Assembly (NCBI GenBank): GCA_050697155.1
Contig: JBOGZD010000100.1
Location: forward strand, 1-10,105
Source of the DNA: JBOGZD01 sp050697155
GTDB taxonomy: Bacteria; Actinomycetota; Thermoleophilia; Solirubrobacterales; 70-9
DNA length: 10,105 nt
Direction of reading: 5' to 3'
Below, one piece after another: positions 1 through 5,407 of the stretch (within the stretch, counting starts at the first letter, position 1; every line of letters begins with the position of its first letter). The position numbers were made by a program, and so were the translations under genes. The notes under the pieces are model-generated. The model was not told the DNA's origin, did not search any database, and saw nothing but the letters and a program-made list of their open reading frames with translations.

Positions 1-66
1 CCGATCAGTCGCGACGGACCCTCGCAGGCCGTCAGATCGCCTCCCCGCGCGTCGGTTCACGGCGTT

Positions 67-90
67 CCGCTCGATTTTCGCTACGAGCGG
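67..90. terminator. Stem-loop, possible terminator
   Basis: Perfect 7-bp arms ccgctcg (67-73) and cgagcgg (84-90) enclose a 10-base loop that is AT-rich for this DNA. There is no T-run after the stem, so a factor-independent terminator is only possible. It lies 22 bp outside the left core of the putative mobile element and may end an unseen plus-strand gene. Confidence 0.3.
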
Positions 91-112
91 GACTTGACAG
101 ACATAGAAGCAT

Positions 113-133
113 CGACCTCCGGGTTATGAGCCC
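113..133 (-). repeat. Left att-like site: tRNA-Met anticodon-arm match
   Basis: Read on the minus strand, this 21-base stretch matches the anticodon loop (CTCATAA, anticodon CAT), 3' anticodon stem and variable loop of a bacterial initiator tRNA-Met. Neither a D-arm (134 onwards) nor a T-arm (below 113) follows, so it is not a tRNA gene. The first 13 bases recur at 1141-1153. It is best explained as one half of a recombination site. The tRNA identity rests on remembered consensus. Confidence 0.6.
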
Positions 134-237
134 TGACCGGGGCTTGCGGCTCTTTTCGGGTGTTAAGCGTTTCCCCAGCTAGCGAAGGGTTTTGCGTCCG
201 TACCCACGCGCGGGGTCTGCGGGTGTTTGCGGAGATT

Positions 238-258
238 CTGTTGTCCCGCTGTTGTCCC
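238..258. repeat. Tandem direct repeat, 11-bp period, arm-site-like
   Basis: The 10-mer ctgttgtccc occurs at 238-247 and again at 249-258, separated by one base, so both copies face the same side of the helix. It lies about 115 bp inside the left tRNA-like core. That position fits arm-type binding sites of a tyrosine integrase. A pair with the same period but partly different sequence sits inside the right core (980-998). Confidence 0.5.
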
Positions 259-355
259 AGACGAGTCGGAGCGGGGGCGGTTTCACGTCGGCCCGCCAAC
301 GCCCACAGCGCGGCACCGCCTTGCCGACCGGCGGACTCGGCACGATCTCCGGTCC

Positions 356-625
356 ATGCCGAGGATCAGCGCCTTCTACGGGATCGTGATCTGGATGTAT
401 CACGACGAGGTCCACCATCTCGGGAGGCCCCACTTCCATGCCACTTATGGCGGCGACGAGGCTTCGATAGACATCGAGAGCCTCGAGATCATGGCCGGTG
501 AACTCGCTCCGCGGGCCAGGCGGCTCGTCGTCGAATGGGCGCGCGGTCACCAGGACGAGCTGCGACGCAACTGGGACCGTGCGAGAAGGCACGAACCGCT
601 GCAGCCGATCGAGCCGCTGCGCTGA
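356..625 (+). CDS. DUF4160 domain protein, toxin-like partner
   Basis: This 89-residue protein covers the whole DUF4160 family. It starts with MPRISAFYGIVIWMY, has the family PHFH motif at residues 25-28, a central acidic beta segment (ASIDIESLEIM), the ELAPRARRLVVEW helix and an NWDRAR helix near the end. A family-typical insertion-like stretch (EVHHLG) precedes PHFH. The ATG at 356 is chosen because the family begins here; the upstream in-frame extension to a TTG at 227 is non-homologous and crosses the direct repeats. No strong ribosome binding site is visible. The DUF2442 gene follows after 19 bases. DUF4160 and DUF2442 genes are often adjacent and are treated as a type II toxin-antitoxin-like module. 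The biochemical activity is not evident from the sequence. Confidence 0.88.
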   Translation: MPRISAFYGIVIWMYHDEVHHLGRPHFHATYGGDEASIDIESLEIMAGELAPRARRLVVEWARGHQDELRRNWDRARRHEPLQPIEPLR

Positions 626-644
626 ACGGACTACCATCGAGTCC

Positions 645-911
645 ATGCGCAGTACGCCGCTCTTGACCGAAGCCAAGCCGTTGGACGGCTACATCGTCCA
701 CGTTCGATTTGAGGACGGAGTCACGGCTGACGTGGACCTCTCCTACCTTTTGGAGCACGGTGGCGTGTTCGAGCCTTTGCGGGAGATCGAGTTCTTCCGC
801 CGGCTCCGCGCCGACACCGAGGCCGGGACGATCGTCTGGCCCAACCACGCAGACATCGCACCTGAGACGCTCTACGCCCACGCGCAGCGGCGCGCCGCCT
901 CGACCGCATAG
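645..911 (+). CDS. DUF2442 domain protein, antitoxin-like partner
   Basis: This 88-residue protein carries the DUF2442 fold across nearly its full length. It shows KPLDGYIVHVRFEDGV, the VDLSYLLEHGGVF segment, FFRRLRAD and the diagnostic end IVWPNHADIAPETLYAH. The ATG at 645 matches the family start; the longer in-frame extension to 498 overlaps the DUF4160 gene in another frame and has no family similarity. It follows DUF4160 by 19 bases and is probably co-transcribed. In such pairs the DUF2442 member is presumed to neutralise or regulate the DUF4160 partner. That role is inferred from gene arrangement, and no DNA-binding helix-turn-helix is obvious in this short version. Confidence 0.88.
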   Translation: MRSTPLLTEAKPLDGYIVHVRFEDGVTADVDLSYLLEHGGVFEPLREIEFFRRLRADTEAGTIVWPNHADIAPETLYAHAQRRAASTA

Positions 912-923
912 CCGGCCCCAGGC

Positions 924-980
924 CCCGGATCCGGGCTGACCCCTGCTTGGTTGCGGGAGGGAGCACGGTAACCTGCTCCC
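924..980 (+). terminator. Two inverted repeats after the DUF2442 gene
   Basis: A 12-bp palindrome, cccggatccggg, lies at 924-935. It is followed by a stem-loop with 7-bp arms gggagca (959-965) and tgctccc (974-980); the loop contains a further ggt/acc pairing. They begin 12 bases after the DUF2442 stop and could end that transcript. No T-run follows. The second stem abuts the 980-998 repeats, so it may instead belong to the recombination site. Confidence 0.35.
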
Positions 981-998
981 GTTTGACGGCCGTTTGAC
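980..998. repeat. Tandem direct repeat, 11-bp period, right arm-site-like
   Basis: The 8-mer cgtttgac occurs at 980-987 and 991-998, an 11-bp period. It sits about 140 bp inside the right tRNA-like core. Aligned to the left pair (ctgttgtccc), roughly half of the positions agree, including the GTT block. Matching periods on the inner side of both cores support the attP reading. Confidence 0.45.
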
Positions 999-1078
999 CC
1001 GCCCTCGACGAGTACCGACCGTCGCTCTTCGGGACTGGGCTTGACTAGGCCGGTCCGGGCGCCGTAGAACCGCACAAC

Positions 1079-1113
1079 GAAGGGCCCTTTGGGCTTCGCC
1101 CTCCAGGCCCTTC
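1079..1113 (-). terminator. Strong stem-loop beyond the tRNA fragment
   Basis: Outer arms gaagggcc (1079-1086) and ggcccttc (1106-1113) enclose an inner stem gggc-ttc-gccc (1091-1101). On the minus strand it starts 3 bases after the discriminator base of the tRNA-Met fragment, where a tRNA terminator would stand. It could also end readthrough from the SDR gene. The minus-strand continuation is only weakly T-rich. Confidence 0.5.
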
Positions 1114-1116
1114 TAG

Positions 1117-1153
1117 TAGCGGGGGCGGGATTTGAACCCGCGACCTCCGGGTT
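1117..1153 (-). pseudogene. tRNA-Met 3'-half fragment, right att-like site
   Basis: Minus-strand order: 3' anticodon stem and variable loop (1153-1142), T-stem GCGGG/CCCGC with loop TTCAAAT (1141-1125), acceptor 3' strand CCCCGCT (1124-1118) and discriminator A (1117). CCA is not encoded. The expected 5' half (acceptor AGCGGGG, D-arm, CAT anticodon) is absent from 1154-1230, so this is not a functional gene. The preserved part fits an initiator tRNA-Met. Such displaced 3' ends mark integration sites. The core 1141-1153 is shared with 113-125. Confidence 0.7.
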
Positions 1154-1163
1154 GTTGAGTGGG

Positions 1164-1199
1164 GAGGTCACGACCCGGGGTCCGCCCGCGCTCGACCTC
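1164..1199 (-). terminator. Stem-loop after the SDR gene
   Basis: Arms gaggtc (1164-1169) and gacctc (1194-1199) enclose a nested near-palindrome, gacccggggtc (1172-1182). It starts 11 bases past the SDR stop on the minus strand, so it may end that transcript. No T-run is present. Confidence 0.3.
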
Positions 1200-1209
1200 G
1201 TCTGGTCGC

Positions 1210-1980
1210 CTAGGCCGCCGGGAGCCAATCTTCGAAGCTGGGGCCGGCGAGCTTCGCGCCCGGGTTGGGCAGCGCGGCGCCCTCCGCATAGGCCGCAGCG
1301 TCCGGGTCGCCGGGCTGACGGCCCTCGCGGATCTCGAACGAGTCACCTCGGCTGGCGAAGAGCGCGGCGGCCACATCGGCGAGACGCTCCTCCCGCGGGC
1401 CGGCGACTTCGGTGATCCTGCCGTTCTCGACTTCCGGCTCTGAGGCCGCATCGGCGAGGGTTTCGGCGACGACGCGGGCGGCCACGAGCTGCGTTCGCAT
1501 CTCGGGCAGGTAGGCGACGCCGTCCTGGATCGTCCACCCGACCAGCTGATCGACGAACTCGTGGAACTGGGCCGCGCGAACGATTCGGACCGGCAGCGGG
1601 CCTTCGAGCAGCGTCTGCTCCTGCGCCACCTTCGCCGCGTTATAGCCGCCCTGGAACTTGTCGATGCCGACGATCGAGACGACGACGATCCGCTTCGCCC
1701 TGGCTGCGGCGCCCGCTCGCTGCAGGTTGCGTGCCGAAGCGGTGAAGAATGCGGTCGCCTCCTGCTGGTCGGGCGAGGGCCCGGTGGCCGTATCGATGAT
1801 GGTCTCGGCCCCGGCGAGCGCCTCGTCGAGACCCTCGCCGCTGACCACGTCGACGCCCTCCGAGCGCGCGATCGAGACCACATCGTGTCCGCGCTGCTCG
1901 AGGATCTCGACGAGGTGCGATCCGACCCGGCCGGTGGCTCCCGTGACGGCAATCTTCTGGCTCCTGTTTTTGGTCTGCAT
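1210..1980 (-). CDS. NmrA-like atypical SDR (NAD(P)-binding) oxidoreductase
   Basis: This 256-residue protein has an N-terminal Rossmann fold with TGATGRVG (residues 13-20), the dinucleotide loop of atypical/extended SDRs. It also has IVVVSIVGID after strand 5 and YNAAK (Y112, K116) at the place of the SDR catalytic YxxxK. The C-terminal half matches NmrA/NAD(P)H-binding proteins of the NAD-dependent epimerase-like group, which act as redox sensors or quinone/flavin-linked reductases. There is no signal peptide or membrane segment. The ATG is preceded by AGGAAAGGA at suitable spacing, which fixes the start. It appears monocistronic, with palindromes 75-105 bp upstream that could bind a regulator. 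The substrate is unknown. Confidence 0.85.
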   Translation of the reverse strand: MQTKNRSQKIAVTGATGRVGSHLVEILEQRGHDVVSIARSEGVDVVSGEGLDEALAGAETIIDTATGPSPDQQEATAFFTASARNLQRAGAAARAKRIVVVSIVGIDKFQGGYNAAKVAQEQTLLEGPLPVRIVRAAQFHEFVDQLVGWTIQDGVAYLPEMRTQLVAARVVAETLADAASEPEVENGRITEVAGPREERLADVAAALFASRGDSFEIREGRQPGDPDAAAYAEGAALPNPGAKLAGPSFEDWLPAA

Positions 1981-2055
1981 CGTTCATCCTTTCCTGGCGC
2001 CTCGGCGCTGCCAGATTGATCCGTACGGCAGTCTCGGCCGCTTTACCAATACGAC

Positions 2056-2086
2056 GAACGGGACCCGTTCAGATCGGGGTCCGATC
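2056..2086. promoter_or_regulatory. Two adjacent palindromes upstream of the SDR gene
   Basis: gaacggg-a-cccgttc (2056-2070) is a perfect 15-bp inverted repeat with 7-bp arms. One base later, gatcgg-ggt-ccgatc (2072-2086) has 6-bp arms. They lie 76-106 bp upstream of the SDR start. The one-base centre of the first suits a dimeric repressor operator better than a hairpin. They also lie downstream of the response regulator stop, so a role in its termination is not excluded. Confidence 0.4.
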
Positions 2087-2106
2087 CGGCGGGTCAGCTC
2101 AGGACG

Positions 2107-2149
2107 GTGGCTCGGCTGGACCCACGCTTCTGCCTCCAAGCGATACTCG
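2107..2149 (+). repeat. Diverged intergenic repeat, copy A
   Basis: Collinear blocks tggctcg, tggac, cacgc, ttctgc and an 18-base block from 2131 (tgcctccaagcg, then tactc) recur in the same order on the minus strand at 5338-5242. The last block matches 16 of 18 bases. Both copies are outside genes. Whether this is a mobile miniature element or an old gene relic is open. Confidence 0.4.
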
Positions 2150-2213
2150 AAGACGAGCGGCTCATCAGCGATCGACTTGACCCGGGCCGCGATGGATCGC
2201 GGCGACGAGTAGG

Positions 2214-2873
2214 TCAGATCATCCGCCGCTGAGCCGCCCAGCGGGTTAGCTCGTTGCGGTTGGTGAGCTGGAGCTTGCGCAGGACGCTCGAGACGTGGGT
2301 CCCGACCGTCTTCGCCGACAGGTGGAGCCGCGCGGCGATCTCCTTGTAGGTGTAGCCGCGGGCGATCAGCAGCAGGATCTCGTGCTCGCGCGCGGTCAGC
2401 GAGTCGAGCTCGGGGTCGATCCGCGTGGCCGGCTCGGCAGCGGCCGGGCTGCCGCTGAAGGCGTCGATCACGAAGCTGGCCAGCCAGGGTGAGAAGACCG
2501 CGTCGCCGTCCGCCACGCGGTGGATCGCGGCGACGAGCTCCTCCGGGGCGATGGACTTCGTCACGTAGCCGCGGGCGCCCGAGCGGATCGTGGCGAGGAC
2601 GTCCTCGGGCGAGTCGGAGGTCGAGAGCGCGAGGAAGCGGACGCCCGGGCGCGCGGCGTGGACCGGTGCGATCACCGCGGCGCCGCCGCCGTCGGGCAGG
2701 TGGACGTCGAGGAGGACGACGTCCGGGTCCTCGGCGCGGATCAGCGGGATGGCCTCCTCGACGGTGTCGGCCTCGCCGACGACCTTCACGGTGGAGCCAA
2801 GGGCGCCGCGCAGGCCGGCTCGGAAGATCTCGTGGTCATCGACGATGACGACCCTGCGCAGGGGATAGGCCAT
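2214..2873 (-). CDS. NarL/LuxR-family response regulator
   Basis: This 219-residue protein has a receiver domain at about residues 6-125: acidic pair D12-D13, phosphoacceptor D56 in VVLLDVHLP, the S/T switch in LALSTSD (84-87) and K106 in GYVTKS. A linker of about 30 residues leads to a LuxR-type helix-turn-helix (158-215) with LTAREHEILLLIARGYTYKEIAARLHLS-like spacing and the KTVGTHVSSVLRKL recognition helix. The ATG at 2873 is chosen because the receiver begins here; the longer in-frame extension to 3110 is the kinase gene read in another frame. It starts 4 bases after the kinase stop and is the cognate regulator. It likely controls membrane or envelope functions and perhaps its own operon. 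Confidence 0.95.
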   Translation of the reverse strand: MAYPLRRVVIVDDHEIFRAGLRGALGSTVKVVGEADTVEEAIPLIRAEDPDVVLLDVHLPDGGGAAVIAPVHAARPGVRFLALSTSDSPEDVLATIRSGARGYVTKSIAPEELVAAIHRVADGDAVFSPWLASFVIDAFSGSPAAAEPATRIDPELDSLTAREHEILLLIARGYTYKEIAARLHLSAKTVGTHVSSVLRKLQLTNRNELTRWAAQRRMI

Positions 2874-2877
2874 GCGA

Positions 2878-4029
2878 TCAGCCTCCCACACGAGGCAGCA
2901 CCAACTCCACCTCGGTGCCGTCCCCGGGGGTGCTGACGACGGTGGCCCGCCCGCCGTTGCGCTCCATGCGGCCGACGATCGACTCGCGCACGCCCCGACG
3001 GTCCTCGGCCATCCGGGCGGGGTCGAACCCGCGGCCCGAGTCGCGCACGTAGACCGAGGCCTCGTCCTCGGCGACGCGGGCGAGGACCGAGATCTTCTCC
3101 ACGCCGGCATGGCGCCCGGCGTTGGTCATCGCCTCCCGCGCGGCGGCGGCCAGCGCGATCAGGCCCTCGTCGAGCGCAGCGTCGGACGACTGCACCAGCT
3201 CAACCTCGATCCCGTAGTGCTCCTCGACCTCAGCGGTCGCCGCGGCCAGCGCGCCGGCCAGCGTTTCCGACCCGCCCGGCGCCTCACCCCTGAAGAGCCA
3301 GCCGCGCAGCTCGCGCTCCTGGCGGCGCGCCAGCGACTGCGCCCGGCGCGGGTCCTCCTCGCGCTGGATCAGCGCCAGCGTCTGCAGGACGGAGTCGTGC
3401 AGACGCGCCGCGACGTCGGCCCGCTCGTCGGCGAGGACGCGCAGGCGTCGCTCCTCCTCGGCCTCCGCGCGGGCTTGCGCGAGGCGCGGGCCGACGATCA
3501 GCCCCAATCCGGCGGCGACGACGGCGGCGGCGATCAGCGCGCTCGACAGCCCGTCCAGCTTGTTGCTGTCCGTCAGGAACGAGATCGCGCCGCCGACCAG
3601 CAGCGCCAGGCCGGCGGCGACTCGGATCAGCTCGCTCGATCTCGGTCGCCCGTCGGCGGCTTGCGCAGTCATCACCTCATGCCACACCAACACGACGCCG
3701 GCAGTCAGCAGCGCCGTCGGGATCAGGACGCTCAGTGGCGGGGTCACGACCTGGAGCCCGAACGCGTACATCACAGCCCCGAGCGCGAACAGAAGGCCCA
3801 GTGTGGGGAGCGAGCGCGCCGACCGCGGGGCGATCGGACCCGGCTCGGCGGGCACCAGCAGGACGAGCGCCCCGTAGGCGATGACGCCGACCCCACCGGT
3901 GATCAAGAGGAGCGCGGCGGAAGCCAGGCGGACCAAGAGCACGTTCGCCCCGAAGCCGCGGGCGATGCCGGCGCAGACGCCGAAGACGAGGCGGTCGTCT
4001 GAGGCCCGTCGGAGGTGCGGGAGCCTCAC
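2878..4029 (-). CDS. PspC-domain sensor histidine kinase
   Basis: This 383-residue membrane kinase opens with a PspC-type domain (about 1-62: RASDDRLVFGVCAGIARGFG, then a hydrophobic helix). Further membrane helices lie at about 75-118 and 135-180. The dimerisation helix carries H211 in ARLHDSVLQTLALIQ, the HisKA_3-like phosphorylation site. The HATPase domain has N303 in REAMTNAGRHAG, a D330-SGRGFD motif and GVRESIVGRMERNGG. PspC sensors in actinobacteria respond to envelope stress or membrane-active compounds, so that role is likely but inferred. The GTG start overlaps the stop of the upstream transporter gene (GTGA), and the regulator gene follows after 4 bases. The kinase is thus probably translated by coupling to a broken gene. 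Confidence 0.93.
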   Translation of the reverse strand: MRLPHLRRASDDRLVFGVCAGIARGFGANVLLVRLASAALLLITGGVGVIAYGALVLLVPAEPGPIAPRSARSLPTLGLLFALGAVMYAFGLQVVTPPLSVLIPTALLTAGVVLVWHEVMTAQAADGRPRSSELIRVAAGLALLVGGAISFLTDSNKLDGLSSALIAAAVVAAGLGLIVGPRLAQARAEAEEERRLRVLADERADVAARLHDSVLQTLALIQREEDPRRAQSLARRQERELRGWLFRGEAPGGSETLAGALAAATAEVEEHYGIEVELVQSSDAALDEGLIALAAAAREAMTNAGRHAGVEKISVLARVAEDEASVYVRDSGRGFDPARMAEDRRGVRESIVGRMERNGGRATVVSTPGDGTEVELVLPRVGG

Positions 4030-5029
4030 CCCCGCACCTCGATCGGCCGGCCTCTCGTGTCGATTCCGCGCACCCGCCGAATGTAGCCGTGGCGAGGCGC
4101 GAGACGCCCGTCGGTAGTTCGGTCGGGCGCCACGGCCGGCTCCGCTCCGGGAGCGGCCTCGACGCGCGCGGCGCGGGCCGGAGCCGGTGTGAGCGCGGCG
4201 GCCACGATGATCAGCAGCAAGCCGATCGCCCCGAGGACGATGCCGAGGGTGTCACCCGGGATCGGGTCACCGAACACGACGATGCCGCCCGCGATGCCCA
4301 CCGAGTTCGCCGCGATGCCCGTGATCGCGATGACCGACACGGCCTCACCGTCCTGTAGAGCGCGCGCCGAGGCGTAGAACGCGGCACCGAGGCGAGGGCG
4401 GCGACCAGCAACCAGGGCGACACGAGGCCAAGGAGGCCGTGATCACCAAGGAGGCCGGTGAGCGCCTTGAGCGCGACGTTGGAGACGCCGAAGAGCAGCC
4501 CCGAGGCGACGCCGAGCGCCAGCCCCTGCCCCTTGGCGCGGGCACCCAGGAGGCGGGGCCCGAAGATCAACAGCGCACTGAGGCCCATCAGCCCACCCTC
4601 GAAGGCGGCCATCGCGCTCGCCGAGAAGGAGGAGTGCGCCCCGTCCACGACCGGCCGCGTGATGGCGATCAAACCCATTCCGACCGCCATCGCGGTCAGG
4701 CCGGCCCACTGCCGCCTGCCGATGGTGAAGCCGAACAGCCGGTCTGCCATCACCGCCAGCAGCACGAGGCCTGCCGCGAGTAAGACCTGGACGACGGAGA
4801 GCGGCGCCATGGCCAGCGCCAGCACGTGGAAGATCCATGCGACCACCGCGACGAGCCACCCGATCGCGAACCACCGCGACCGGAACAGCCCGGCGGCCGA
4901 TGCGACCGGATGCCGGATGTCCACCGGCGGAGCGGCGACCGCACCACGGTGCTTGAAGAGGTACGCCAGGTTGGTGAAGAACGCGCAAAGAAGCGCGAAG
5001 AGGATGCCGAGTTCGATTGAAATGTCCAT
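4026..5029 (-). pseudogene. Frameshifted DMT/EamA-like transporter
   Basis: The N-terminal 215 residues (from the ATG at 5029, MDISIELGILFALLCAFFTN) read in one frame and contain about six to seven hydrophobic helices. After ALASV the reading continues only in another frame: AAFYASARALQDGEAVSVIA, then GIAGGIVVFGDPIPG and a last helix GIVLGAIGLLLIIVAAAL, ending in a charged tail at the TGA 4028-4026. One base is missing at about 4383-4384; restoring it gives 334 residues, a normal length for a drug/metabolite-type permease. The gene is either inactivated or the shift is a sequencing error. It is the first gene of the operon with the PspC kinase, overlapping it by 4 bases. The substrate cannot be told. 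Confidence 0.82.
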
Positions 5030-5063
5030 GAGGCGAGTCTGCGCTCGGCTTGCCCGGCGCACC

Positions 5064-5081
5064 ATCGGTCAGGTGACTGAT
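5064..5081. promoter_or_regulatory. Inverted repeat upstream of the transporter-kinase-regulator operon
   Basis: atcggtca-gg-tgactgat is an inverted repeat matching at 7 of 8 arm positions, centred about 43 bp upstream of the transporter ATG. It is well placed for an operator or activator site of this operon, possibly for its own NarL-type regulator. There is no independent support. Confidence 0.35.
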
Positions 5082-5241
5082 CGACCCCTGAGATTTCGCC
5101 CCGCACATCCCTGATCTACGACGTCGACCCGGCGCCGGAGCGCCCGGGGCGGGTGTGGGAGCTCACGCTGCTTCTGCGAAGAGCGTCTTGCCCGCCGCAC
5201 CCGCGTCGCCGCTCACCGCCTCCCGACCAACGGCTGCGCGC

Positions 5242-5338
5242 TGAGTAGCGCTTTGAGGCAATAGCACCAGCGCCGCGCGCCGCTCCACGGCGCTTCGCAG
5301 AAGGCGTGCGAAACGTCCACCCAACGAGCCAGCCTGCC
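5242..5338 (-). repeat. Diverged intergenic repeat, copy B
   Basis: On the minus strand this carries the same ordered blocks as 2107-2149, ending in tgcctcaaagcg then tactc. Copy B has about 37 extra GC-rich bases between the ttctgc and tgcctc blocks. One end overlaps an 11-bp inverted repeat with its partner at 5171-5181, which gives a miniature-element look. Confidence 0.4.
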
Positions 5339-5382
5339 GTAAACGACGGCTCGGGCAACCACGTCCAGGGGGCCGTCCGATC

Positions 5383-5407
5383 GGACCCGGGCAGCGGGGT
5401 CGGGTCC
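5383..5407 (-). terminator. Stem-loop directly after the LLM stop
   Basis: Perfect 7-bp arms ggacccg (5383-5389) and cgggtcc (5401-5407) enclose an 11-base loop. It begins at the base after the stop codon of the last gene of the catabolic operon, a natural place for its terminator. It overlaps the palindrome at 5375-5386. No T-run follows. Confidence 0.4.

Larger units (their letters stand above)
1..355. other. Gene-free left flank before the DUF4160 gene
   Basis: No convincing gene lies here. The stretch holds a stem-loop at 67-90, a tRNA-Met-like match at 113-133 and a tandem 11-bp-period repeat at 238-258, each listed separately. Plus frame 1 is open from base 1 to a TGA at 127-129, but it is too short and unfamiliar to call. 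No clear promoter for the downstream pair is visible. Confidence 0.6.
113..1153. mobile_element. Putative integrase-less integrative cassette at tRNA-Met-like att cores
   Basis: The same 13-bp core, cgacctccgggtt, occurs at 113-125 and 1141-1153. Beyond the left core, inwards (126-133), the sequence continues as the anticodon side of a minus-strand initiator tRNA-Met. Before the right core, inwards (1117-1140), it is the T-arm and acceptor of such a tRNA. Outside both cores there is no tRNA. Recombination between the cores would give a circle whose junction is a continuous tRNA segment from anticodon loop to 3' end, typical of tyrosine-recombinase attP sites. Tandem 11-bp-period repeats, arm-site-like, lie inside both ends. 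The cargo is the DUF4160/DUF2442 pair, the only plus-strand genes in the window. No integrase is present, so it would need one in trans or is a deletion remnant. The repeats are seen; mobility is inferred. Confidence 0.45.
5030..5407. other. Gene-free gap between the transporter operon and the LLM remnant
   Basis: No gene is supported. The gap contains a possible operator (5064-5081), two ccctga copies 23 bp apart (5086 and 5109), an 11-bp inverted pair cttctgcgaag/cttcgcagaag (5171-5181 and 5293-5303), repeat copy B (5242-5338), a 12-bp palindrome gtccgatcggac (5375-5386) and a stem-loop (5383-5407). The transporter operon promoter should lie near its left end. Confidence 0.6.

Noticed and set aside
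1..129. Plus-strand frame open from base 1 to a TGA inside the left att-like site
   Set aside because: About 42 codons with no recognisable motif, and it also contains the stem-loop at 67-90. It could be the end of a gene, but nothing supports it.
160..676. Overlapping reading frames on both strands across the left cassette
   Set aside because: They are Arg/Pro-rich shadows without family features; the DUF4160 and DUF2442 frames explain the region.
1089..1228. Frames giving GFEPATSGL (+) and NPEVAGSNPAPAT (-)
   Set aside because: These peptides are translations of the tRNA T-arm and variable region and are not protein genes.
1113..1952. 279-residue minus-strand frame inside the SDR gene
   Set aside because: Ser/Arg-rich low-complexity shadow; the SDR frame has clear Rossmann and YxxxK motifs.
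1984..2213. Minus-strand frame without ATG or GTG reading ADEPLVFEYRLEAEAWVQP
   Set aside because: It has some protein-like character and could be a relic, but there is no good start, no known family, and it runs over two palindromes.
2874..3110. N-terminal extension of the response regulator
   Set aside because: The extension is the kinase gene read in another frame; the receiver domain begins at the ATG at 2873.
2872..4002. Long plus-strand frame opposite the histidine kinase
   Set aside because: His/Gln/Arg-rich antisense shadow typical of GC-rich DNA; the kinase has all catalytic boxes.
5116..5358. 80-residue minus-strand frame in the 5030-5407 gap
   Set aside because: Low complexity with no family match; its similarity to 2107-2149 is better treated as a DNA repeat.
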